Assembly: GCF_001729765.1 (NCBI RefSeq) | Contig: NZ_CP017181.1 | Location: forward strand, 930,001-994,000 | DNA from: Enterobacter kobei | Lineage (GTDB): Bacteria > Pseudomonadota > Gammaproteobacteria > Enterobacterales > Enterobacteriaceae | DNA: 64,000 nucleotides | Direction of reading: 5' to 3' | In this document: positions 56,096-64,000 of the stretch, in pieces | Layout of the letters: each line of letters begins with the position of its first letter | Position numbering within the stretch: the first letter of the stretch is position 1 | The notes under the pieces: model-generated | What the model saw: the letters and a program-made list of their open reading frames with translations, nothing else | Told to the model about the DNA's origin: nothing | Databases searched by the model: none | Program-made: the position numbers and the translations under genes

Positions 56096-57193
56096 ATGTC
56101 TTTTGCCGTACCGCGCGCGTTATCGCTGTCCTTACTGGCCGCTCTGGTGCTGGCGGGCTGTGCCGAAAAAGGGGCAGCCCCGCTCAAAAAGGGTGAAAAG
56201 CCCGTGGATGTGGCAAGCGTTGTGCGGCAAAAAATGCCCGCCAGCGTGAAGGATCGCAATGCGTGGGCAGATGCGCTGGCTAAAACCTTTGAAAGCCAGA
56301 AGATTGCCCCGACCGAGGAAAATATCTGCTCGGTGCTGGCGGTGGCGCAGCAGGAGTCCATGTACCAGTCAGACCCGGTGGTGCCGGGTCTGAATAAAAT
56401 TGCCTGGAAAGAGATCGACCGCCGCGCGGAATCGATGCATATCCCGGTGTTCCTCGTGCATACCGCACTGAAAATCACCTCGCCGAACGGTAAAAGCTAC
56501 AGCGACCGGCTGGACACGGTGAAAACCGAAAAACAGCTCAGCGCCATTTTTGATGATTTCATCAACATGGTGCCAATGGGGCAGAAACTGTTTGGCTCGC
56601 TCAACCCGGTTCACACCGGCGGACCAATGCAGGTGAGCATCGCGTTTGCCGAGAAGCATACCGACGGCTATCCATGGAAAATTGACGGTACGGTGCGCCA
56701 GGAGGTCTTCTCACTGCGCGGCGGACTGTGGTTCGGCACGTATCATCTGCTGAACTATCCGGCGAATTACAACGCGCCGCTGTACCGCTTCGCAGACTTT
56801 AATGCCGGCTGGTATGCCAGCCGTAACGCGGCGTTTCAAAGTGCGCTTAGCCGCGCAAGCGGCGTCAAGCTGGCGCTGGACGGCGATCTCATCGCCTACG
56901 GCAGCAGCGAGGCGGGAGGCACCGAAAGCGCGGTACGGACATTATCGACAGCGCTTGATATGAGCAACAGCGATATCCGCCGTCAGCTTGAAAAAGGCGA
57001 TAGCCTGGCATTCGAGAAAACGGATCTCTACAAGAAGGTGTTTGCCCTTGCGGAGCAGAAGAGTGGGAAAACGTTACCGAGGGCTATCCTGCCGGGTATT
57101 CAGTTGGAAAGCCCGAAGATCACACGTAACCTGACCACCGCCTGGTTTGCGAAGCGCGTGGACGATCGCCGGGCTCGCTGTATGGGGCTTTAA
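56096..57193 (+). CDS. yaiW: surface lipoprotein YaiW
   Basis: The 365-residue lipoprotein has lipobox LVLAGC near residue 21 and matches YaiW (DUF1615): [31 protein letters not shown]. In E. coli, YaiW sits in the outer membrane and helps uptake of some proline-rich peptides with SbmA. It is cotranscribed with sbmA. Its stop overlaps the convergent yaiY by 4 bp. Confidence 0.94.
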   Translation: MSFAVPRALSLSLLAALVLAGCAEKGAAPLKKGEKPVDVASVVRQKMPASVKDRNAWADALAKTFESQKIAPTEENICSVLAVAQQESMYQSDPVVPGLNKIAWKEIDRRAESMHIPVFLVHTALKITSPNGKSYSDRLDTVKTEKQLSAIFDDFINMVPMGQKLFGSLNPVHTGGPMQVSIAFAEKHTDGYPWKIDGTVRQEVFSLRGGLWFGTYHLLNYPANYNAPLYRFADFNAGWYASRNAAFQSALSRASGVKLALDGDLIAYGSSEAGGTESAVRTLSTALDMSNSDIRRQLEKGDSLAFEKTDLYKKVFALAEQKSGKTLPRAILPGIQLESPKITRNLTTAWFAKRVDDRRARCMGL

Positions 57194-57489
57194 TGGCGAC
57201 GACGAAAGCGCAGGACTAACGCGACTACGCCTAAAATCATACACCCCGCGAGGAAAGGAACGAGACCGAACAGCGTGCTCACGCCAAATCCAATCTCCAC
57301 TCGCGGACGTCCGTTATCCTGCACCTGCATCAGGTGTTCATAAACACCTGGCGCATGGACCAGCATATTGAGCAACTGGGAGCCTGCCCAGAAGCAGAAA
57401 AGGACAAACAAGGCATACGCGATATTACCCGCCGTAGAGGTTTTTGGTTTGCCGCCAAAAATCGGTTTCGACAATGTAAAGTCAGCCAT
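57190..57489 (-). CDS. yaiY: inner-membrane protein YaiY
   Basis: The 99-residue protein matches YaiY (DUF2755), with two helices at about 22-42 and 73-94 ([15 protein letters not shown]). Function unknown. Convergent with yaiW. Confidence 0.92.
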   Translation of the reverse strand: MADFTLSKPIFGGKPKTSTAGNIAYALFVLFCFWAGSQLLNMLVHAPGVYEHLMQVQDNGRPRVEIGFGVSTLFGLVPFLAGCMILGVVALVLRFRRRH

Positions 57490-57737
57490 GTTGACCTCCC
57501 GAGGTATAACTCTGTTTTAATACGCGTCTTACGGGGTGAGTTTGACAGGTGATTGCATTTGTCAATATCAGAATCGTGGTAATTTACGCTCAGGAATTCT
57601 CCTGGATTATTGATTTCTGCAGCGCGTCACAATTTTTAAACTTAAGTGAAATTGCGTCGCGTTTCAGAATTTCCGCATCTGCCACAGACCTCGTGCTTAA
57701 ACTGTGAGAGGATGTCTTTTTTCCTGCCGGAGTTGTT

Positions 57738-57968
57738 ATGAAGCTCACGTCCAAACTTCGCCGTGACTGGCACTACTATGCCTTTGCTATTGGGCTGATT
57801 TTTATTCTTAACGGCGTCGTGGGGCTGTTAGGATTTGAAGCAAAAGGGTGGCAAACCTATGCCGTCGGGCTGGTGACCTGGGTGATCAGTTTCTGGCTGG
57901 CGGGGTTGATTATCCGCCGTCGCCCGGAAGAGACGACGACGGAAGAGACGGCGAAGGGTGCCGATTAA
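57738..57968 (+). CDS. yaiZ: small membrane protein YaiZ
   Basis: The 76-residue protein matches YaiZ (DUF2754), with two helices ([21 protein letters not shown] and [16 protein letters not shown]) and an acidic tail. Function unknown. Its end overlaps the convergent ddlA by 4 bp. Confidence 0.92.
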   Translation: MKLTSKLRRDWHYYAFAIGLIFILNGVVGLLGFEAKGWQTYAVGLVTWVISFWLAGLIIRRRPEETTTEETAKGAD

Positions 57969-59065
57969 CCGTTAACGGAACTTTTCAGCGCGCTGTCGGC
58001 GGCGTGACGCTCCAGCGCCAGTTCGATCAGGCGGGTGATCAGCTCAGAGTAGCCAAGCCCGCTGGCCTGCCACAGTTTTGGATACATGCTGATGTTGGTG
58101 AAACCCGGCAGCGTGTTGATCTCATTGATTACCACGTCGTTCTCCGGCGTCAGGAAGACATCCACGCGCGCCATGCCGCTGCAGCCGAGAGTCTGGTAGG
58201 CGCTGATGGCGATCGCCCGGATCTTGTCGTTGATCGCCGGATCGATATCCGCAGGTACAACGACCTGTGCGCCTTTATCATCAATGTATTTGGTGTCGTA
58301 GGAGTAGAAGTCGCTGTTTAAGACCACTTCACCGCAGGTGCTCGCCTGTGGAAAATCGTTGCCCAGCACGGCGCACTCAATTTCGCGACCTTTGATCCCT
58401 TGCTCAATAACCACTTTATGGTCAAATTCAAACGCCAGACGGACGGCTTGCGTGAACTCTGCTTCGCTGGCGACTTTGCTAACGCCCACGGATGACCCCT
58501 GGTTGGCAGGCTTCACAAACAGCGGCAGCCCCAGTTGACCGCTAACCTGCGCGAAGCTGTACTTGTCGCGGTTGGCGCGGGTGAGCGTGACGAATGGCGC
58601 GATATTCAGTCCGGCATCGCGCAGCAGGCGTTTGGTGACGTCTTTGTCCATGCACGCGGCGGATCCCAGTACGTCTGATCCAACAAACGGCAGGTTGGCC
58701 ATGCGCAACATCCCCTGCAGGGAACCATCTTCCCCGAGCGTGCCGTGTACGATAGGGAAGACCACGTCGATCTGAGTGAGAGCCTGCGCATTGCCGGCGT
58801 CGATGAGCTGTCCCTTCATGACGCCAGGAACGGTCGCGACGCTGATGTCCGAAGGATTGAGGGCGATGTGCGCCGGATCGTGGGCATTCAGCAAATACTG
58901 GCTGGCGTCGTTAACATGCCACTGGCCCTGTTTATCAATGCCCAGCAGGACCACGTCAAACCGGCTTTTATCGATCGCATCAACGATATTTTTGGCCGAT
59001 TGCAATGACACCTCGTGTTCCGCTGATTTTCCCCCAAAGACAATACCTACGCGCTGCTTTGCCAT
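57965..59065 (-). CDS. ddlA: D-alanine--D-alanine ligase A
   Basis: The 366-residue ATP-grasp ligase starts [18 protein letters not shown] at 59065, the conserved start (the longer frame to 59200 is not supported). It has GSSVGVSK, the Arg in VDVFL-flanking GMARVDVF and the metal-binding EINTLPGFT. It makes D-Ala-D-Ala for peptidoglycan. Confidence 0.95.
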   Translation of the reverse strand: MAKQRVGIVFGGKSAEHEVSLQSAKNIVDAIDKSRFDVVLLGIDKQGQWHVNDASQYLLNAHDPAHIALNPSDISVATVPGVMKGQLIDAGNAQALTQIDVVFPIVHGTLGEDGSLQGMLRMANLPFVGSDVLGSAACMDKDVTKRLLRDAGLNIAPFVTLTRANRDKYSFAQVSGQLGLPLFVKPANQGSSVGVSKVASEAEFTQAVRLAFEFDHKVVIEQGIKGREIECAVLGNDFPQASTCGEVVLNSDFYSYDTKYIDDKGAQVVVPADIDPAINDKIRAIAISAYQTLGCSGMARVDVFLTPENDVVINEINTLPGFTNISMYPKLWQASGLGYSELITRLIELALERHAADSALKSSVNG

Positions 59066-59168
59066 CTCACTCTCTTCCAGTCTGACGAAAAGCCAATAAC
59101 ATACCACGATGCCCTGCGGGTTTCGCGGCCTTCTGCCATAATGTTTTGGGGAAGAGTGAGGGGGGAAC

Positions 59169-59852
59169 GTGAAAGGAAAAACTCTGCTGACCGTTTTCAT
59201 CCTGGGGGCAGTTGCAACGGCGGGTTATCGCTGGTTGCCGTCTTACTACAATCCATTTAAACCGCTGGCCCTGGACGATCCCCCTGGCCGTATTACCCAG
59301 TATAAACTGCGACGTTTAACCCCCGAAGCCTGCGCGAGCCTGTTAACGCAGGCCAATCAACGAAACCTTATCCGCACCCAACCGGTCGCTGACGGCGGCG
59401 GGACATGTCCGCTGCGCAACGTCGTGCGCGTGCGTGACTTCGGCCCGGTGAGTCTGAACGGCAGTTTTCTTGCCAGCTGTCCGCTGGCGCTCAGCTCTGC
59501 ACTGTTTGTCAGCCAGCAGGTCCGGCCACTGACGCAGCGCTTCACGGGACATGAGCTGACGCGCATTGAGCACCTTGGCAGCTTTGCCTGTCGCAATATC
59601 TACCACCGGCCCGATGCGCGGCGCAGTGAGCATGCCACCGCAGACGCGCTGGATATCGCCGCTTTTCAGCTGGCGAACGGGGAGCGCGTCACGGTGCTGA
59701 ACGGCTGGAAATCGGCAAAAACGCAGCCATGGCTGAAGGCCCTGCTGGCGGCCAGCTGCGGCTACTACGGTAACGGTTTGGGGCCGGAGTATAACGCGGC
59801 GCATGCCAACCATTTTCATCTGGGGATGCGCGGTTTCGGACTCTGTCGCTGA
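59169..59852 (+). CDS. extensin-like family protein (putative periplasmic peptidase fold)
   Basis: The 227-residue protein starts at GTG 59169 after GGGGGA and has an N-terminal membrane anchor ([15 protein letters not shown]). Its body is the extensin-like C-terminal domain. The zinc-peptidase-like motifs are [12 protein letters not shown] and HANHFHLGM, and cysteines pair in CPLRN, CPLALS and SCGYYG. It may act on peptidoglycan, in line with its position beside ddlA (inference). Confidence 0.82.
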   Translation: MKGKTLLTVFILGAVATAGYRWLPSYYNPFKPLALDDPPGRITQYKLRRLTPEACASLLTQANQRNLIRTQPVADGGGTCPLRNVVRVRDFGPVSLNGSFLASCPLALSSALFVSQQVRPLTQRFTGHELTRIEHLGSFACRNIYHRPDARRSEHATADALDIAAFQLANGERVTVLNGWKSAKTQPWLKALLAASCGYYGNGLGPEYNAAHANHFHLGMRGFGLCR

Positions 59853-60020
59853 AGCATAATCTTCCGCCAGAAAGTGGATGATTTGTGACTTATTTCACAA
59901 ATATGATGGCTGGGAAGATAAAACACCAAAGTCAGCAAAGCCGCATCTCTGGTGCGACGCCGGCGTGCGTAACTTGCTAATCTGACGGCGAATTCGCCTA
60001 AAAATGAAGACTATTTCTTT

Positions 60021-61235
60021 ATGGAATCCTGGAAAGTTAATCTCATCTCGGTCTGGTTCGGCTGCTTTTTTACCGGGCTGGCCATTAGCCAGATCCTGCC
60101 GTTCCTGCCGCTGTACGTGTCGCAGTTGGGGGTTACCTCCCACGAAGCGCTCTCCATGTGGTCCGGTCTGACGTTCAGCGTCACGTTTCTGGTCTCCGCC
60201 ATTGTGTCTCCGATGTGGGGCAGCCTGGCGGATCGGAAAGGCCGTAAGCTGATGCTGCTGCGCGCCTCGCTCGGGATGGCGATTGCGATTCTGCTCCAGG
60301 CCTTCGCCACGAACGTCTGGCAGCTGTTTTTCCTGCGGGCGGTGATGGGGCTGACGTCCGGGTACATTCCGAATGCCATGGCGCTGGTGGCCTCTCAGGT
60401 GCCACGCGAACGAAGCGGCTGGGCGCTGAGCACCCTCTCAACGGCGCAGATAAGCGGCGTCATCGGTGGCCCGCTGCTGGGCGGCTTTCTGGCAGACCAC
60501 GTTGGGCTGCGCGCGGTATTTATCATCACTGCGATCCTGCTGGTGGTTAGCTTTCTGGTCACGCTCTTTCTGATCAAAGAGGGAGGGCGCCCCGTTGTCA
60601 GCAAGTCTGAACGCCTGAGCGGTAAGGCCGTCTTCGCCTCGCTGCCTTACCCAGGGTTGATGATCAGCCTGTTTGTCACCACCATGGTGATCCAGCTCTG
60701 TAACGGCTCGGTGGGGCCCATTCTGGCGCTGTTTATTAAATCAATGGAGCCAGACAGCAATAATATTGCTTTTCTCAGCGGGATGATTGCCGCCGTGCCG
60801 GGCGTTTCCGCGCTGATCTCTGCGCCACGTCTGGGGAAGCTGGGGGACAGGATCGGCACGGCGCGTATCCTGATGGCGACGCTGATTTTTGCGGTGGTGC
60901 TCTTTTTCGCGATGTCGTTTGTTACCTCTCCGCTTCAGCTGGGCGTGCTGCGATTTTTACTCGGTTTCGCCGATGGGGCTATGTTGCCTGCCGTACAGAC
61001 CTTGCTGGTCAAATATTCCAGCGACCAGGTCACCGGACGTATTTTTGGTTATAACCAGTCGTTTATGTATTTAGGCAACGTTGCCGGTCCGCTTATTGGC
61101 GCATCCGTTTCTGCGATGGCAGGTTTTCGTTGGGTATTTGCTGCTACGGCAATTGTCGTTTTAATCAATATTATCCAGCTGGCGATTGCCCTGCGCCGTC
61201 GAACACGAATGGCGGAGGCGAAATCAGCGAAATAG
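60021..61235 (+). CDS. MFS efflux transporter, MdtG-like
   Basis: The 404-residue protein has 12 helices and the drug:H+ antiporter-1 motif A ([20 protein letters not shown]). It is similar to E. coli MdtG throughout ([22 protein letters not shown] start, [36 protein letters not shown]). MdtG confers deoxycholate and fosfomycin tolerance when overproduced. In E. coli, mdtG lies elsewhere, so this may be a paralogue; substrates are unknown. Confidence 0.85.
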   Translation: MESWKVNLISVWFGCFFTGLAISQILPFLPLYVSQLGVTSHEALSMWSGLTFSVTFLVSAIVSPMWGSLADRKGRKLMLLRASLGMAIAILLQAFATNVWQLFFLRAVMGLTSGYIPNAMALVASQVPRERSGWALSTLSTAQISGVIGGPLLGGFLADHVGLRAVFIITAILLVVSFLVTLFLIKEGGRPVVSKSERLSGKAVFASLPYPGLMISLFVTTMVIQLCNGSVGPILALFIKSMEPDSNNIAFLSGMIAAVPGVSALISAPRLGKLGDRIGTARILMATLIFAVVLFFAMSFVTSPLQLGVLRFLLGFADGAMLPAVQTLLVKYSSDQVTGRIFGYNQSFMYLGNVAGPLIGASVSAMAGFRWVFAATAIVVLINIIQLAIALRRRTRMAEAKSAK

Positions 61236-61445
61236 TCCTTTCGCGGGTGTATTATATATTCTTATGGTAGCCGTATTTTTATATAACTAAATGCGGCGTT
61301 TTTTTATAGAAAAACGTTTCGCTAATAAGGGTGGCACCCTAATTTGGCGGTAATGTCACTTTTACATAAGATAATACTTTTCTCCGCTTTGCATATTTCA
61401 TTCCTGGTGTTAATTTCAGAGGAAACCCCATAAGGAAATAGCACG

Positions 61446-61706
61446 ATGAAGAATCTCATTGCTGAGTTGCTGGTTAAGCTTGCACAAAAGGAAGAAGAGT
61501 CTAAAGAACTGGTTGCCCAGGTCGAAGCGCTGGAAATTGTCGTCACCGCGCTATTGCGGCGGATGGATACATCCGATCAGCAGGCGTTAATCAATAGCAT
61601 CGAAGGGGCGCTGGATAAGGCGCGACCCGACACTCAGGTTCCACCAGAGGATGCCGAATTGCTGCAGCAATACGTAAAGAAGCTGTTGAGGCATCCGCGC
61701 AGTTAA
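61446..61706 (+). CDS. iraP: anti-adaptor protein IraP
   Basis: The 86-residue protein matches Ira[32 protein letters not shown] start, a coiled coil, and end [11 protein letters not shown]. IraP blocks RssB and so stabilises RpoS during phosphate starvation. In E. coli it lies just upstream of phoA; here it precedes the phoA scar. Confidence 0.95.
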   Translation: MKNLIAELLVKLAQKEEESKELVAQVEALEIVVTALLRRMDTSDQQALINSIEGALDKARPDTQVPPEDAELLQQYVKKLLRHPRS

Positions 61707-61727
61707 GCCGTCACGAACGGTTCTGAC

Positions 61728-61745
61728 GTTTCACAAAATTGTCAT
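61728..61745 (+). promoter_or_regulatory. Pho box of the deleted phoA gene
   Basis: GTTTCACAAAATTGTCAT matches the E. coli phoA Pho box CTGTCATAAAGTTGTCAC at 13 of 18 bases. The following bases up to the GTG at 61808 (TTTATTTTTTA, TGTTTGTAC, GAGAAAATAAA) also track the E. coli phoA leader. PhoB control of whatever lies downstream, now psiF, may be kept. Confidence 0.68.
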
Positions 61746-61807
61746 GCAGGATGCCTGGCGCTGCTCTGTATTTATTTTTTATCTGTTTGTACCGCGAGAA
61801 AATAAAA

Positions 61808-61893
61808 GTGAAACAGAGTACACGTGTTATCGCGTTACTTCCCCTATCCTTTATGTCGATACCGACAATACCGGTACGTTGGGTCTGAAATGA
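61808..61893 (+). pseudogene. phoA: deletion scar of alkaline phosphatase gene phoA
   Basis: The GTG at 61808 opens VKQSTRVIALLPLSF, matching the start of the PhoA signal peptide of E. coli (KQSTIALALLPLLF). Only about 60 bases later another frame ends in TLGLK followed by TGA at 61891-61893, matching the PhoA C-terminus (LGLK). About 1.35 kb between is gone. The start frame reads on to a TGA at 61886. So phoA is reduced to its first and last codons, with promoter and terminator kept. Confidence 0.8.
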
Positions 61894-61899
61894 GAAATT

Positions 61900-61933
61900 C
61901 CCGGCAAAATCACCGCTGCCGGGTGGTTTTTTT
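61900..61933 (+). terminator. terminator between phoA scar and psiF
   Basis: CCCGGCA (61900-61906) and TGCCGGG (61917-61923), followed by TGGTTTTTTT. In an intact locus it would follow phoA. It may limit Pho-box-driven readthrough into psiF. Confidence 0.85.
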
Positions 61934-61981
61934 CCTGTTACGAACCAGACTTACAGGGAATATTCACAAAAGGATGGTGCA

Positions 61982-62302
61982 ATGAAAACAACATTACTGG
62001 TTACTCTGCTCTCCGGCCTGTTCCTGATCTCATCGGCGAATGCGGAAGAGAAAACGCTAACGCCTCAGCAGCAACGGATGACGACCTGTAATCAACAGGC
62101 GACGTCCCAGAGTCTGAAAGGCGATGCCCGTAAGACCTATATGAGCGACTGCCTTAAAAACGGTGCCGCGAAGCCTGGCGAAAAAAGTCTGACGCCGCAG
62201 CAGCAAAAAATGCGCGAGTGTAATGCGAAAGCGACCGAACAGTCCCTGAAGGGAGACGATCGCAGCAAGTTCATGAGTGCCTGTCTGAAGAAACAAGTGT
62301 AG
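61982..62302 (+). CDS. psiF: phosphate-starvation-inducible protein PsiF
   Basis: The 106-residue periplasmic protein (signal MKTTLLVTLLSGLFLISSANA) matches PsiF. It has two repeats of the PsiF domain: LTPQQQRMTTCNQQATSQSLKGDARKTYMSDCLK, and again LTPQQQKMRECNAKATEQSLKGDDRSKFMSACLK, each with two cysteines. It belongs to the Pho regulon in E. coli, behind phoA. Function unknown. Confidence 0.94.
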   Translation: MKTTLLVTLLSGLFLISSANAEEKTLTPQQQRMTTCNQQATSQSLKGDARKTYMSDCLKNGAAKPGEKSLTPQQQKMRECNAKATEQSLKGDDRSKFMSACLKKQV

Positions 62303-62404
62303 TTCTAACGGGTGAGTGGCGTCGGCTGCTCACCCGAAATTTCATACTTTCCCCGCAGTCCCCCTCTCTATAATTTGGGAAAATGTTTCAGAATATTCCC
62401 AAAA

Positions 62405-63508
62405 ATGATGAATGATGAAACGTATTACAACAAAAAGCGCATTCGGGAAGAGTGGAGTTTAACCCTTTCTCAGGATGACCCTTATCGCGCCGGCATCCAG
62501 TTTGCCCGGCGGGTTCGGCTGGCGCGCGCTGTTGGTCTGGCAGCCATGTTTTTCCCCGTGGCGGGAATGCTGGTCATCCATTTTTTACCCGGCGGATGGT
62601 GGTTGATCCTGGTAGGGTGGGCGTTCGTCTGGCCCCATTTTGCCTGGCAGTTATCCTGCCGCGCCGCGTCACCTCACCAGCAGGAGATTTTCAACCTTAA
62701 GATGGATGCCATTATCGCCGGGCTCTGGATTGGCGTGATGGGGCTGTATGCATTACCCACGGCAGCGCTGGTAATGATGGTGGGAATGAACATGATGGGC
62801 TCCGGTGGCTGCCGCCTGTTTCTTGTGGGGATAACGTTAACCCTCCTGACCGCGCTGGTGACGCTGCCCCTCGTCGGGAAAGTAACTGTCTTCAACCCCG
62901 ATCCCGTGGAGTGGGGCTTAACGCTTCCGGTGCTCATGCTTTATCCCATGCTGTTTGCCTGGCTCAGCCACCGGACGGCCATCAGGCTTGCGGAACATAA
63001 GCGGCGGCTGGAAATGATGAGTACCCGCGACGGCATGACCGGGGTCTTTAACCGACGACACTGGGAAATGCTGCTGCGTAATGAGTTTGAGCACTGCCGC
63101 CGGAGCCACTGCAACGCCACCATTTTGCTGATTGATATCGACCATTTTAAAAACATCAATGATACCTGGGGGCATGACGTGGGCGATAAGGCGATTGTTG
63201 CTCTTACCCGTCAGCTTCAGATGTCAGTCAGGTCAGGCGATGCGATAGGCCGTTTTGGCGGAGATGAGTTTGCCGTGATTATGTCGCAGACAGCGGCTGA
63301 AAGCGCCATCGCCGTCATGTCTCGGGTTCACGAGCGTCTGGAAACGTTGTCCTTACCGTGCGCACCGAAAGAGCCTCTGCGCATCAGCGTAGGCATTGCC
63401 CCCTGGGGGCCACAGTTTGGACATTATCGGGAATGGCTGAAGGCGGCAGATGTGGCGCTGTATAAGGCGAAAAATGCCGGGCGCGGCCGCACCGAAGTGG
63501 CCGCCTGA
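62405..63508 (+). CDS. dgcC: diguanylate cyclase DgcC (AdrA)
   Basis: About 367 residues from ATG 62405 (MMNDETYYNKK). The N-terminal MASE2-type membrane region has several helices (about 30-190), and the GGDEF domain has the intact signature IGRFGGDEFAV. In E. coli the protein starts MFPKIMNDE; here the codon at the matching start position (62393) is ATA, so translation probably begins at the ATG four codons later. DgcC makes c-di-GMP for cellulose synthesis under CsgD control. Confidence 0.93.
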   Translation: MMNDETYYNKKRIREEWSLTLSQDDPYRAGIQFARRVRLARAVGLAAMFFPVAGMLVIHFLPGGWWLILVGWAFVWPHFAWQLSCRAASPHQQEIFNLKMDAIIAGLWIGVMGLYALPTAALVMMVGMNMMGSGGCRLFLVGITLTLLTALVTLPLVGKVTVFNPDPVEWGLTLPVLMLYPMLFAWLSHRTAIRLAEHKRRLEMMSTRDGMTGVFNRRHWEMLLRNEFEHCRRSHCNATILLIDIDHFKNINDTWGHDVGDKAIVALTRQLQMSVRSGDAIGRFGGDEFAVIMSQTAAESAIAVMSRVHERLETLSLPCAPKEPLRISVGIAPWGPQFGHYREWLKAADVALYKAKNAGRGRTEVAA

Positions 63509-63522
63509 CGCCCGGTCAGAAA

Positions 63523-64000
63523 TCAGGATTTACTCAGCTTCTCTGATTTTTCCATGCATTTTGCCATCGCCTCGATGACGGCAGAGCGGAATCCACGTTC
63601 TTCCAACACTCGTACCGCTTCGATGGTCGTGCCGCCAGGCGAGCAGACCATGTCCTTCAGTTCGCCCGGATGTTTACCGGTCTCCAGCACCATTTTGGCG
63701 GAACCCATCACCGCCTGCGCGGCGAATTTATACGCCTGCGCACGCGGCATGCCGCCAAGCACGGCGGCGTCGGCCATGGCTTCTAAAAACATGAACACGT
63801 ATGCAGGTGCAGAGCCGCTGACGCCGACAACAGGATGGATCATGGATTCCGCAATCACTTCCGCCTCACCGAAGCAGCGGAAAATGTTCAGCACATCAGC
63901 CACCTCTTCTGAGGTCACCAGCGCGTTAGGGGTGACGGAGGTCATACTGGCATTAACCAGTGAGGGAGTATTGGGCATCGCGCGGACGATTTTACGGTCA
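63523..64000 (-). CDS. proC: pyrroline-5-carboxylate reductase (partial, cut by window end)
   Basis: The C-terminal 159 residues of ProC, continuing beyond the right edge (frame open at 64000, DRKIVRAMPNTPSLVNASM). It has the conserved GVSGSAPAYVFMFLEAMADAAV and MVCSPGGTTIEAVRVLEERGFR regions of the dimer/active-site domain. It performs the last step of proline synthesis. Convergent with dgcC, with 14 bp between the stops. Confidence 0.95.
   Translation of the reverse strand, partial: DRKIVRAMPNTPSLVNASMTSVTPNALVTSEEVADVLNIFRCFGEAEVIAESMIHPVVGVSGSAPAYVFMFLEAMADAAVLGGMPRAQAYKFAAQAVMGSAKMVLETGKHPGELKDMVCSPGGTTIEAVRVLEERGFRSAVIEAMAKCMEKSEKLSKS

Overview
The window is chromosomal DNA from an Enterobacteriaceae bacterium close to Enterobacter, Lelliottia or Leclercia (the genus is inference). 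The right third follows the E. coli K-12 order tauABCD - hemB - yaiT - yaiV - ampH - sbmA - yaiW - yaiY - yaiZ - ddlA - iraP - (phoA) - psiF - dgcC - proC. Most of these proteins are near-identical in length to their E. coli counterparts. The left part sits where E. coli carries the thrW-linked CP4-6 region, and a broken thrW 3' end lies at 12535-12602.

Region 1 (1 to about 12.6 kb) is an integrated phage-derived element whose left end lies outside the window. It carries a catalytic-core-only tyrosine recombinase, a gene-poor control region (Fur-box-like palindrome, five GTGAC-N5-GTCAC repeats, a compact RNA-like three-way junction), winged-helix genes, and two strong promoters each followed by an attenuator-like hairpin. 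After these comes a very short virion set: decoration-like protein, lambda-E-type major capsid protein, small HTH protein, tape-measure protein and Dit-like tail protein. A full-length integrase abuts the thrW scar. No terminase, portal, protease, head-tail connector, tail-tube or lysis gene is visible. The set resembles a phage satellite that supplies or replaces selected virion parts. An internally deleted P4-type integrase remnant follows the scar.

Region 2 (13-29 kb) is an alternate (CS1/Tcf/Ecp-type) chaperone-usher fimbrial locus: chaperone, pilin, usher and a divergent tip-adhesin candidate. It is embedded in a regulatory block with three LuxR-type regulators and three EvgS-like hybrid sensor kinases. 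The third kinase has lost a sensor domain and is split into two reading frames.

Region 3 (29-42 kb) is a mosaic. It holds yjhP and topAI without the usual antitoxin yjhQ, a GGDEF-EAL protein beside a small SUOX-fold-like periplasmic protein, an MRJP-like/SDR/LysR group, a GAF-GGDEF cyclase, an AI-2E family permease, and mmuP-mmuM under tandem MetJ boxes.

Region 4 (42-64 kb) is the conserved backbone: taurine use (tauABCD), a bifunctional OlsF-like ornithine-lipid acyltransferase inserted between tauD and hemB, an intact YaiT-like autotransporter, peptide uptake and cell-wall genes, iraP, psiF, dgcC and proC. The alkaline phosphatase gene phoA has been deleted. Its Pho-box promoter, first signal-peptide codons and last few codons remain as an 86-bp scar just upstream of psiF.
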